A program made the translations under genes and the position numbers. From the NCBI GenBank assembly GCA_033032175.1, contig CM065320.1:10106001-10170000 (forward strand): 64,000 bases of DNA. The letters are read 5' to 3'. Positions 14,201 to 20,735 of this stretch are shown one piece after another (the stretch's first letter is position 1; each line of letters starts with the position of its first letter). The notes beneath the pieces are model-generated. The model did not search any database, was not told the DNA's origin, and worked only from the letters and a program-made list of their open reading frames with translations. The stretch comes from Saturnia japonica (taxonomy: Eukaryota; Arthropoda; Insecta; Lepidoptera; Saturniidae).

Positions 14201-14246
14201 TCTGATAGTAGTCCAACCGCACGCCTGAATTGCTGCGAGTCCTCAT
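1964..14246 (-). CDS. PHKA: Phosphorylase b kinase regulatory subunit alpha (partial, 3' end beyond left edge)
   Basis: This is the regulatory subunit that holds the catalytic gamma subunit of phosphorylase kinase in check in the cytosol. Phosphorylation and calcium/calmodulin relieve the inhibition so that glycogen phosphorylase is activated. Twelve exons were placed. The protein starts [14 protein letters not shown], followed by the GH15-like helical domain (family motifs [41 protein letters not shown] and GELDPLNRR), then a serine-rich linker ([18 protein letters not shown]), then the segment around [10 protein letters not shown]. With one of the two alternative 148-nt exons the visible CDS is 2709 nt (903 codons). 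Family members run to about 1200 residues, so roughly the last quarter to third, including the usual prenylated C-terminus, is off the window. All splice phases are mutually consistent. Introns are small except the 5.4-kb one between the two alternative exons. The Drosophila counterpart is CG7766. Alpha rather than beta is chosen from the N-terminus and the linker. Confidence 0.95.
2587..2769 (-). CDS. PHKA: PHKA exon 10
   Basis: 183 nt, acceptor atttcag|, donor |gtaatt, phase 1 in and out. It contains [20 protein letters not shown] and HGLDFNT, matching the family block 'L..QADILY.LY..KG..W.T'. Confidence 0.9.
2843..2928 (-). CDS. PHKA: PHKA exon 9 (short linker exon)
   Basis: 86 nt, acceptor atttcag|, donor |gtaaga, phase 2 in and phase 1 out. 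It encodes [20 protein letters not shown] and SPSPAKEE. It is poorly conserved, but both splice sites are clean and it keeps the frame. Confidence 0.78.
3187..3292 (-). repeat. tRNA-derived SINE, family 2
   Basis: On the minus strand a box A-like TTGGCTCAGTGGTGGTAGCG is followed by a box B-like GAGTTCGAATC and then CAATGAGC.TGAGCTT. The same order is seen at 50885-51060 and 55145-55285. There is no acceptor-stem pairing, so it is a SINE and not a tRNA gene. It lies in a PHKA intron in the sense direction. Confidence 0.6.
3364..3493 (-). CDS. PHKA: PHKA exon 8 (serine-rich linker)
   Basis: 130 nt, acceptor cttccag|, donor |gtaatt, phase 1 in and phase 2 out. It encodes [20 protein letters not shown] and [14 protein letters not shown]. 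This part of the family is variable and multiply phosphorylated, so the call rests on phase continuity and coding character. Confidence 0.82.
4072..4242 (-). CDS. PHKA: PHKA exon 7
   Basis: 171 nt, acceptor ttttttag|, donor |gtacgt, phase 1 in and out. It encodes [13 protein letters not shown] and a basic stretch [16 protein letters not shown] that could be a phosphorylation or calmodulin-contact segment (inference). Confidence 0.87.
4554..4701. repeat. Minisatellite, 37-bp unit, 4 copies
   Basis: The unit AATATTGCTAAACATAGTAA followed by AAATGGCAGAATTTCCC starts at 4554, 4591, 4628 and 4665, with a few substitutions per copy. It lies in the PHKA intron between exons 6 and 7. Confidence 0.85.
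4740..4904 (-). CDS. PHKA: PHKA exon 6
   Basis: 165 nt, acceptor ttttcag|, donor |gtaagt, phase 1 in and out. It encodes [20 protein letters not shown] and [12 protein letters not shown], matching the conserved 'DGY.GGARV..G.LSEFL.TS' block of alpha subunits. Confidence 0.93.
5468..5615 (-). CDS. PHKA: PHKA alternative exon 5b
   Basis: 148 nt, acceptor ccctag|, donor |gtaacc, same phases as exon 5a. It starts [13 protein letters not shown] and contains [13 protein letters not shown]. It is separated from 5a by a 5.4-kb transposon-bearing intron. The joined G plus the AT of the next exon makes GAT (Asp) from either alternative. Confidence 0.88.
5616..7628. other. First part of the large PHKA intron; no gene seen
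   Basis: AT-rich intron. Around 6010-6120 is a fragment (ACCAAACTTTACAGGACCAC... AACATACAAACATCGATTTT) of the kind found in Helitron-like or LINE tails. A frame at 5863-6141 overlaps it and has no recognisable product. Nothing else could be identified. Confidence 0.45.
7629..7912 (+). mobile_element. N-terminal fragment of a Tc1/mariner-superfamily-like transposase
   Basis: Plus-strand translation gives [17 protein letters not shown], then [20 protein letters not shown], a stop, then [13 protein letters not shown] and [10 protein letters not shown]. The order (LD.FD...IR.KI.EFY..., then LRKI....GF) resembles the helix-turn-helix start of IS630/Tc1-like transposases common in insect genomes. 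It has an internal stop and no catalytic domain: a dead fragment in the PHKA intron. Confidence 0.4.
8020..8435 (+). mobile_element. LINE reverse transcriptase fragment (CR1/Jockey type)
   Basis: The catalytic motif YADDST is at 8036. After a stop near 8066 follow [20 protein letters not shown] and LGVVIS, then [17 protein letters not shown]. These are the palm/thumb region of Lepidoptera CR1/Jockey-like elements. It is broken by stops and interrupted at about 8436. Confidence 0.75.
8436..8794. mobile_element. Insertion splitting the LINE, ending in a TTTC-rich tail
   Basis: The LINE reading stops near 8436 and resumes near 8800 ([14 protein letters not shown]). Between lies foreign sequence with a 3' part AAAAAATAAATATTTTTCTT followed by a (TTTC)n tract at 8676-8700, typical of a retroposon tail. 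A 35-bp direct repeat (ATGTAGGATGCGTC.TATGTGG) follows at about 8730-8795. The exact borders are uncertain. Confidence 0.4.
8795..9350 (+). mobile_element. LINE C-terminal fragment and 3' end (CR1/Jockey type)
   Basis: Translation shows [56 protein letters not shown], then [12 protein letters not shown] and FKKRAYS in shifted frames. The 3' end GGCGGTGATCACTTTCCATC followed by AGGTG and A-rich repeats is the usual end of these elements. It is continuous in order with 8020-8435. Dead copy. Confidence 0.75.
9351..10099. other. Intronic DNA; no gene recognised
   Basis: AT-rich. Around 9790-9900 there are TATATAAG and TATAAAAG boxes followed by TCTAGTAATTGTGC and AATAAAC, which could be the core of an LTR, but no matching partner or target duplication was found. 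Confidence 0.35.
10100..10260 (+). repeat. Dispersed repeat, copy 1 of 3
   Basis: GATCCCGCCGAAAGCTCCAC, GTGATATTCGAAAC, ATTTGGCATTCTA and CATTGTCTATAACAAATG appear in this order, as in the copies at 50594-50745 (reverse) and 51595-51790 (forward). Family unknown. Confidence 0.65.
10335..10865 (-). mobile_element. Helitron-like non-autonomous element, minus orientation
   Basis: The left end reads TTAGCTGTGCCC, the complement of a GGGCACAGCTAA terminus. Internal blocks GCTGACTTTTTTGTAGGT, CTCTTATGGTTTACTGAGCG and AACATCAGCTATCTGCCA also occur in 44840-45055, 52917-53704, 58050-58416 and 61729-62436. Confidence 0.6.
11024..11171 (-). CDS. PHKA: PHKA alternative exon 5a
   Basis: 148 nt (49 codons plus 1 nt), acceptor gatttag|, donor |gtatat, phase 0 in and phase 1 out. 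It encodes a segment starting [13 protein letters not shown] and containing [10 protein letters not shown]. Aligned without gaps to exon 5b, 16 of 49 residues are identical, including W31, G36, R37 and P38. Splicing it together with 5b would shift the frame, so a transcript can hold only one of them. It resembles the vertebrate subunit more in its first half. Confidence 0.85.
11314..11423 (-). CDS. PHKA: PHKA exon 4 (exon before the alternative pair)
   Basis: 110 nt, acceptor ttttacag|, donor |gtaata. It enters in phase 1 and leaves in phase 0 after AFTPQ. It encodes [20 protein letters not shown], matching the conserved LGLSGR/LGTSK region. The phase-0 exit fits both downstream alternative exons. 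Confidence 0.92.
11640..11835 (-). promoter_or_regulatory. Core-promoter-like GC-rich block in PHKA intron (possible LTR)
   Basis: On the minus strand, in order: CATTGGCTGAGCG (CCAAT-type box), TTAAATATAGC (TATA, about 11682-11688) and TCAGTTC with the A at 11653. The A lies about 34 bp after the TATA, as expected for an insect initiator. The block is much more GC-rich than its surroundings and is followed by AATAAA at about 11523. This arrangement fits a solo LTR or an internal promoter in the sense direction of PHKA. No target duplication was found. Confidence 0.35.
12264..12477 (-). CDS. PHKA: PHKA exon 3
   Basis: Acceptor cattttag| and donor |gtaagt, phase 0 in and phase 1 out, 214 nt. 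It begins [14 protein letters not shown] and contains KPDVVVQ and [14 protein letters not shown], colinear with the alpha subunit. Confidence 0.93.
12670..13655 (-). CDS. PHKA: PHKA exon 2 (main GH15-like domain)
   Basis: A 986-nt exon between cttgcag| and |gtatgt, entering in phase 1 and leaving in phase 0. It encodes the core of the glucoamylase-like domain with [55 protein letters not shown] and ECEWPLFF, all diagnostic for phosphorylase kinase alpha and beta subunits. Confidence 0.95.
13988..14246 (-). CDS. PHKA: PHKA exon 1 (start codon exon)
   Basis: The start is ATG at 14246-14244, because [16 protein letters not shown] matches the conserved N-terminus of the alpha subunit. A few in-frame codons upstream are not conserved. 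The exon holds the motif [17 protein letters not shown] and ends ATGAGAG|gtattt in phase 1, after KLMR. Confidence 0.92.
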
Positions 14247-15194
14247 CTTGGTAATTCTGTAAGGATCTTTCAACTAGAACTAAAATACCTCATAATTATA
14301 AAGAATTATAATTTTAGATATAGTATTATTATAAACTTATTACTTTAGTGTTATTAAACTTTTTACGCGATTTATAAAATATTTGACATTTGTCATCAAT
14401 GTCATCATCATAGACATGGATAACATCGCGCCCCACCGCTCGACTCACGCCGTCCAGCCAACTCATTCATTTCTCTTAGTCACTTGCCTCGCGTACCATT
14501 CTGATACACCATGGCGTAAATTTGAATTAACTCAATACACCAGCGCAGTAAGCTGCGCTTCATTTTTTGGTATGTTAATTGAAAATAAACCATATCAGTA
14601 GGGCGCTAGCTAGTAAAAATTAAATATGCTACTTGGTAAGGAATAGTACAGTTTCAAGTAACGTGTCGTGAAACCAACAGTCTAAATGGATATCTGTAAT
14701 CTCTTAAGTATTTTAATATTCTAGTTTCTAAAACAACCAATACAAGATAATGGCGAATGAGGCACCACAAGTCACTGAGTTAGCGCATGGAATTCTGCTA
14801 ACTCTGGTCACACTGCTTCGTTGTCTTTTGATATAAAATATTAGATTTTCTCGTTCTTCGTGAAAGAAAATAGGCTAAAGAATCAAGACTTTTCAGCCAA
14901 ATCAGATGTCGTTTATTTAATCCACAATAGGTGCAAATTATATGTGGGAGATTACGATTATTTTCAATTGTTTAGATTTATACATTGACCTCCTGAAAAT
15001 TTGCTTATATTGACTAATGCGTTCACCCACCAATGACAAGTAATTTTGATATTTTTTTTAGATCTGTCTTTAATGTTAGCCTTAGATATCTCGACTAGGC
15101 ATGGAAATTAATGCTATTTAAAAATAATTGTCACCGCTATGAATTTTTTTATCACTGCTATTTGCTATTTGACCTGTGACAAATGAATTCCAAA
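14247..15194. other. Region upstream of PHKA; likely holds its promoter
   Basis: The PHKA start codon is at 14246, so the 5' UTR and promoter should lie here. I see no clear TATA box near the start. The short plus-strand frame at 14383-14601 has no recognisable product. Confidence 0.35.
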
Positions 15195-15700
15195 TAATAA
15201 TTGGTGTCGTGGGACACCAGGTAGGAACGAAGTTCCTTCGGGTAATGTATAATCGACACAATTTCCAAAAAAAAAATCGTGTTCAATTTTATGTAGGTTT
15301 TCTTGATTTTTCTTAAATTTTGCTGATTAGTTTTTATTTAAGTACAGGAAGGTATTTAGAAAATTCAGTATTTTAGGAAATAATAAATTACGTAAAATAA
15401 AAAAAAAATCGTAATTCAAATTATCAATTAAAATAACAAAATATGTCTCTTTATTTTTGTTTGACAACATAAAATTACATAGAAATAGAAATAATTACAA
15501 AAAAAGGTATTATACACTACTCGCTTGTGTATACGACTGTCGCGCCTGCGCACGTCTCATTTAACGGTTTTATTCCACGGACTTTTTCTTACGGTTTTAC
15601 TATCACATTTTTTTCAGTTCGGTCGCGCAGCAATATCCCTATCTCCTCAAAGCCTGCCGTAAGGAACCTCATTCCAAAAAAAAATATTGTCATCTATTAC
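15195..15700. repeat. Possible MITE with degenerate inverted ends
   Basis: The left end has GGTGTCGTGGGACACCAGGT then GAACGAAGTTCCTTCGGGTA. Near the right end the complement of 15640-15690 reads GGAATGAGGTTCCTTACGGC. The similarity of these ends suggests a short DNA element. No target duplication established. Confidence 0.3.
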
Positions 15701-16024
15701 ACCTTTTAAGTTTTGTTTAATTACAAATTTTATTTACTTTTATATGAAAAAAATATTTATCTATACGAGGAAAATTATTTAATCAGATCTGAAAAACTTA
15801 CAATAACTATCTCTTATTTTTCAGCATTGCCTAAGCGCCATATAAAACTTTCCAAATAAATCCTAGTCTTAAGTTCAGAGCTAATAACATTAAATTTATT
15901 TTAATTTCATTTGAAAGATTTACTCTTTCCCTCTATGACATATATTGCTGCAATGTTTGTCTCTTTCACACCCGTAGCTTTGTCATAACACAATAGGAAG
16001 ATCAAAGAAATAAAGTGATTAAAT

Positions 16025-16255
16025 AAACAGGATAATATTTAACAAAAAAAGAAACCAATTTCAATGATTTTGAAGAGTTTCCTGGTGTACGTTCGAAGTC
16101 AAAGGTCCAATGCTAGTAAAATTAAAATGGGAATAACCTTGATATATATATTTTGCAAAAAAAAAAACATCCAAATTGGTTCAAAACCATAGAAGCTATA
16201 ACTGTACTAAACTGAACCCATAAAAAAACATTTGAATTCATAACCTGCTTTTTTT
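16025..16255 (+). repeat. Dispersed repeat shared with 59160-59375
   Basis: TCAATGATTTTGA, TTCGAAGTC.AAGGTCCAAT and CATCCAAATTGGTT occur in the same order and spacing at 59160-59375. It resembles the degenerate tail of a Helitron or RTE-like element. No coding content. Confidence 0.6.
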
Positions 16256-16439
16256 CAACTAGATATTTTGTATAACGCTCATATGTCTAAGAATTTAGTT
16301 GAACCAAAAAATCATTTCCGTTCAATGATAGAAAATAAAAAGTGGCAATATCACTAGTTTATATTTAGTGATGCGCAAAGTATTCTCATAACAGTTGTGT
16401 TGGTGTTGGAGTATACCAAAAACAATACAACTTTGTATA

Positions 16440-17722
16440 AATAATTAAACTGCCTTGTGAATCAAGTGTTATTAATGGAGAATGTTTTGGTTTATTTAAA
16501 GCAGTAGAATACATTATATTAATGAAAAACACTGAAACTCAGATTTTCTCAGATAGTCTCAGTGCGCTACAAGCTCTAAATAAATTTCCACGAAAGTTGA
16601 GACATATTCATCCTATTATTTTCGAAATTCGGAAATAATTACATGTTTGTTTTATTAGAAGTTATCATGTTGTTTTTGCTTGGATCCCAGGACACTCGGG
16701 AATTTATAGTAACGATAGGGCAGATCAGTTAGCTAAAGAGGCAAGGAAATGTGGAGACCATCATCCTTTTAAAATTTATTGTCACGATCTTGTTGCTCAT
16801 CTCAAGAATTCTTGGAATGAATATTGGGAGAGTAGTGCTGGATCCAAAGGGAAAAATTATTATAGTGAAACTTTTATTAGATCGTCTCAAACTTTTTGTT
16901 ATGTGTGTTGCATGTCGCGTGACGGTCGGCCGCGGAGTAGGGATAAAGTGAAAGGCGCTCGCCAGAGCAGCCAAGGCCAATATGGCGGCGCCTATAGTTC
17001 GCAGCAACTGACCGTGTAGTGTATAGACTAATACTCATTTGTGAATTTTTAGTTAAATGTCTATAATGTGAAAAAAAGTTTCACTTTTACCGTGGTTTCA
17101 TAAAACCACACAATCTTTTTTTTTAGTATTCAATCAAATATTAGTTTGAAATCTACATGGATTTTTAACGCCGGATTTAATAAAATTGTAACAACTATTT
17201 TAATTCGCATGCATTTGGGTCACGCATCTACTCCTCACCTTGCCAAACTTCGCGTTACAGAGAATGCATCGTGTGTTTGTGGATTTGATGAGGGCCATTT
17301 CAACCATATTTTGTTTTCCTGTCCATTAAACGATTCCTCTAGCTTCTTTAATTCTTTAAATTCACTACAAGTTCCTTTTCCTGTATCTTATAGCTATCGT
17401 TTCTTGTTTCTAATCACATTAATATATATAAAGCACTTGCTAATTTTATTTTACAAAATAATATTAGAATATAATTACAACTTATGTAAGTAATGTTAGA
17501 ATATAAAATATTTATAATTGTTAGTAAATGTGTGTATATATTTAATGTAAATAATTAAAATCCTTATCCTGTTTCCAAATTTCTAATGATTTTCTTTTAA
17601 GCTAACTTCCTACGTTTTAAACTTAACTATATAATGGCAACATTATTTGGAAATGTTTCTATTTAAATAAAACATTAACACTAGCAAATGCTTCTGCAGC
17701 ACCAAAACAAGAAGAAGAAGAA
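16440..17722 (+). mobile_element. LINE 3' part: RNase H and C-terminal zinc knuckle, (GAA)n tail
   Basis: Translation shows NGECFGLFKAVEYI, QIFSDSLSALQAL, VFAWIPGHSGIYSNDRADQL (RNase H, ending in the conserved HSG...N..AD motif), YYSETFIRSSQ, then after an insertion TTILIRMHLGHASTPHL and CVCGFDEGHFNHILFSCP (C-terminal C-x-C...H...C knuckle). It ends in GAAGAAGAAGAA at 17711-17722. This is an I/R1-type LINE truncated at the 5' end, with a stop at about 16637 and an insertion at 16893-17124. Confidence 0.8.
16893..17124 (+). mobile_element. GC-headed SINE-like insertion with two 3' hairpins and a T-run
   Basis: It interrupts the LINE reading frame. The head (GTCGCGTGACGGTCGGCCGC, ATATGGCGGCGCC) is GC-rich. 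The tail has two hairpins in a row: GTGAAA...TTTCAC at 17068-17084 and GTGGTTTCATAAAACCAC at 17092-17109. A run of nine T, a plausible RNA polymerase III terminator, follows. I could not place A and B boxes with confidence, and the family name is not assignable from memory. Confidence 0.55.
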
Positions 17723-17784
17723 CCTGTTTTTTTTGGTGTCCGTTAAAAACAATATAATTAGTATATGTGGTAAAATTGCAATTT

Positions 17785-17935
17785 CCTATGCGGTGAAGTG
17801 ATTGAATGAAAACGGTGACAAAATGAAATATTACGACTTCGGCTATTTGCTATGCAGTGAAGTAATTGAATGAAAAACAGTGACAAACTGCAATATTTCG
17901 ATTTCCGCTTTTTTTCTATGTAGTGATGTGAAATA
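17785..17935. repeat. Tandem repeat, about 65-bp unit, 2.3 copies
   Basis: CTATGCGGTGAAGTGATTGA at 17786 recurs as CTATGCAGTGAAGTAATTGA at 17850 and begins again as CTATGTAGTGATGTG at about 17916. Imperfect. Confidence 0.7.
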
Positions 17936-18144
17936 ATACGATCGTGCGAAATATGCTAGGTTTATATTTTTATAATACACTGGGGCTAAATTAAAGACCG
18001 CTTACACTTTCATTCAAGTATTTATAAAATAGCGTGCATACAGAATATACGGTTGTCGGTAATGGGATGACATTAACTCATTATAGCGGACGTAGGTATC
18101 ATAAAATTATCATAGCATAACTTAATGTGTGAGGCATTGTGTTA

Positions 18145-18262
18145 GAAGACTAGGTATATGAATTTTAAGAGTTGCGTTTTAGTGGAGTGAATTTATATGA
18201 TTGTACGATATATGCTAGGTGTATGAATTTTGAGTGTTGTATTTGAGTTAAGTGAACACATA
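18145..18262. repeat. Tandem repeat, about 63-bp unit, 2 copies
   Basis: CTAGGTATATGAATTTTAAG, followed by GAGTTGCGTTTTAG.GGAGTGAA, recurs as CTAGGTGTATGAATTTTGAG with GTGTTGTATTTGAG.TAAGTGAA. A further diverged unit lies near 17945. Located 300 bp upstream of the 18533 gene. Confidence 0.6.
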
Positions 18263-18532
18263 CTTTATCATATGTAGCAGTTATTTTAGATGAAATATAG
18301 CAGGTGACATTTTTTTTTTGTTTTCATATGAAAAATAGCAGTGATGCATTATAATTTCAATTTCTATGCCTAATTGTGCCTAATTACGACATATTTACAG
18401 AACTTCTTTATGTTTTTAAAAGTTTTCTTACACGTATACAATTACTTATATATAGTTAATTTTATGTGATATTTTCTTCTTTATACTTCTGACTGTATTT
18501 AGCTTTCATAGATTTGTCAGAGCTTTTGCATA

Positions 18533-19351
18533 ATGAACTGGTGCTTTCTTGTGTATTACATTTTGTTTATACCTATAGTCAGTAGCAATAACATTACATC
18601 GAAAATAGAAAATGATCATAACAAAACAACAATAACAAAAGATTTTATTATGGAATTGTCAAATACAAAAATAAAGCCAATAATGGTAAGCGACGGCGGC
18701 GCTCTATTACTTAAAAATCGAACTGTGGCCTTACCGAACGACAGTCTCCCTATCGACCTTGAAACTGTAGATAAAGAATTAGAAACGACCAAACTGAAGT
18801 CAATACAAGCTCGTAAAGGAGTTGGATATCCTTCAGACGAAATAATGTTTCATGACAATTTAAGTACAGTGCCTAGTGAAATGAATAGGATTAAGACCTC
18901 ACCTATACAATCACATAACGAACCGAAAGTCTCTAAGACCAAATTTAATACTGCTCTTAATACTTCTCAAGATATTGTAAATAATCTCACAGATGCTGCA
19001 GTACCTGAGCATGTATCCTCAAATAAGGTCCCTAAGAAACCACTTAAATTATCATTTGAAACTTTGGATAAAAGTAATAAGATTCCGAAAAAGGATGGAA
19101 TAATTTCATTAGTAAAGTCTTCTTCAAATACATTAGTCTATGATCAAATCCCGTCACCAAACAGAGATGTTAAGAGTTACAAAATGGCAACAAAACACCC
19201 AGGTTTGGTGACACCAGTTGTTATAACAATATTAGTAGTGCCTGTTTTTGCATTACTAGGATACATGGCCTTCAAAAGAGGTCAAGAAGCTTGGAGAAAT
19301 AGACATTACAAGAGAATGGACTTTTTACTGGATGGAATGTACAATGAGTAA
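18533..19351 (+). CDS. Single-pass type I membrane protein, function unknown
   Basis: 272 codons starting MNWCFLVYYILFIPIVSS, a signal peptide of about 18 residues. Residues 19-220 are a polar, probably unstructured extracellular part rich in S, T, K and N with several N-glycosylation sequons (NIT, NKT, NRT, NDS, NLS, NTS, NLT). A membrane segment follows at about 224-245 (VVITILVVPVFALLGYMA). The 26-residue cytosolic tail is strongly basic and then ends in FLLDGMYNE. The membrane segment and tail look more constrained than the ectodomain. A good acceptor (gatttgtcag|, 18520) sits 12 bp before the ATG, so a 5' non-coding exon may lie upstream. A polyadenylation signal AATAAA is at 19842. I recognise no domain name and assign no function. 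Confidence 0.8.
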   Translation: MNWCFLVYYILFIPIVSSNNITSKIENDHNKTTITKDFIMELSNTKIKPIMVSDGGALLLKNRTVALPNDSLPIDLETVDKELETTKLKSIQARKGVGYPSDEIMFHDNLSTVPSEMNRIKTSPIQSHNEPKVSKTKFNTALNTSQDIVNNLTDAAVPEHVSSNKVPKKPLKLSFETLDKSNKIPKKDGIISLVKSSSNTLVYDQIPSPNRDVKSYKMATKHPGLVTPVVITILVVPVFALLGYMAFKRGQEAWRNRHYKRMDFLLDGMYNE

Positions 19352-20337
19352 GAAATGGCCAATTGTGCCACAGTATTCAACAAATACTTTTTCTTTGGTT
19401 AATATCTACAATATTATGATAGTTAATTGTATCACAACTAAAGAATTCAACAAATACAGGATAATTTTATTCATGGGAATAATTTATAAAATGGTCACTT
19501 AAAGTATATGGAGAACTAATTTTAGTAGATTAATATAACAAGAAATTCTTAACATTTTGCACAGAATATACTTAATGGTTGTGAACATTTAATTGATAAA
19601 TTTTAAAGTCTGTAAATTTTCATTTTATTCTATCAATAATAGTAATCATTTATTAATGACCATAGAATTTGCAAACAATTTGAATCAAAATACAGTTTAT
19701 TATGGGTTTTAGTAGACAATTTTTAATCATTTATACTGGCATGTAATATTATTTAAAAATCTCAAAATACATCCAGATATAAATTCACTAAATTAAAATC
19801 ATATGAATATTTGACTTCTTAATGATTTACTCATTAATGTAAATAAAAGTAAAAATTTATGTTTTAATTTTGAAATAAGTATATATGAAATTCTAATTAT
19901 CAGTTCTTGTGGATGAACATATAATTTGTTTGTGTTAAATATATTGACACAAATTGACTGAACATAATTATATGAACTAAAAATACAAACAATTATAATG
20001 GAGCTGGTTAAATAATGCAAAATGCAGTATTTAAGAGATCAACTACCTACAATATCTATATAAGATTATAAGCAATAATATAATGCTCAATTTTGCTTTT
20101 TTGGCAAAAACAAACTAATGAAGTGTCTTACTAGATTGTCTTCCTTTTAGGCTAAGGAAATCATTTTATTAAACTGTTGTGATATATTCAGAAGTATATG
20201 AAAATGTTATTTGATAATATTGTATATTTTATGTGTATTTTGACTAATATTTGTAGTAGTTATCAATAATTATAACATGTATTTCTAAAATGCTGCCTTA
20301 TTATTCTTTTGATTCTTTATTGTTAGTTTGTTTTAAA
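19352..20337. other. 3' UTR and downstream flank of the membrane-protein gene
   Basis: Very AT-rich, with no coding signal. An AATAAA at 19842-19847 could end the transcript. Nothing else recognised. Confidence 0.45.
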
Positions 20338-20735
20338 TTTATATGACACAAGGGGTGTCAAATTACATCTAAAGATCCGAGATGCCCAAACCAACCTCAC
20401 CTGCATGTGGTCCACCCTGCCAAGTAACAAACAAGGATGTGGCAATAGATGATTGGTAGAGCTGTTTCGCCTGACTGGGTCACGATGCATGTGGTGAAAG
20501 GTCTGTCATAGTGACTCTTTTGTGAGTCACATTTCAGGATCAACCTATGCCCGGAAATGCATTAAATACAAATGCAAAATAAAAATCAGATGCAAATTAA
20601 TTCAGGCTGGCATGACGGCGGCGACCGTCGATGGGCTATGATCTCCTGGTAGTCGCCATTATGTTAGGATTGTACTGTGCTTACCATCAGGGCAAACTTG
20701 TCGTGCGCCTATTATAAAAAAATTGTAACTTTCTT
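20338..20735 (+). repeat. Dispersed retroposon (LINE/SINE 3' end type)
   Basis: A moderately GC-rich island between AT-rich flanks, starting ACACAAGGGGTGTCAAATTA and ending TGTGCTTACCATCAGGGCAA then TTATAAAAAAATTG. The 'CTTACCATCAGG' ending is the usual 3' end of CR1/Jockey-derived elements in Lepidoptera. It holds no long frame. Confidence 0.55.
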
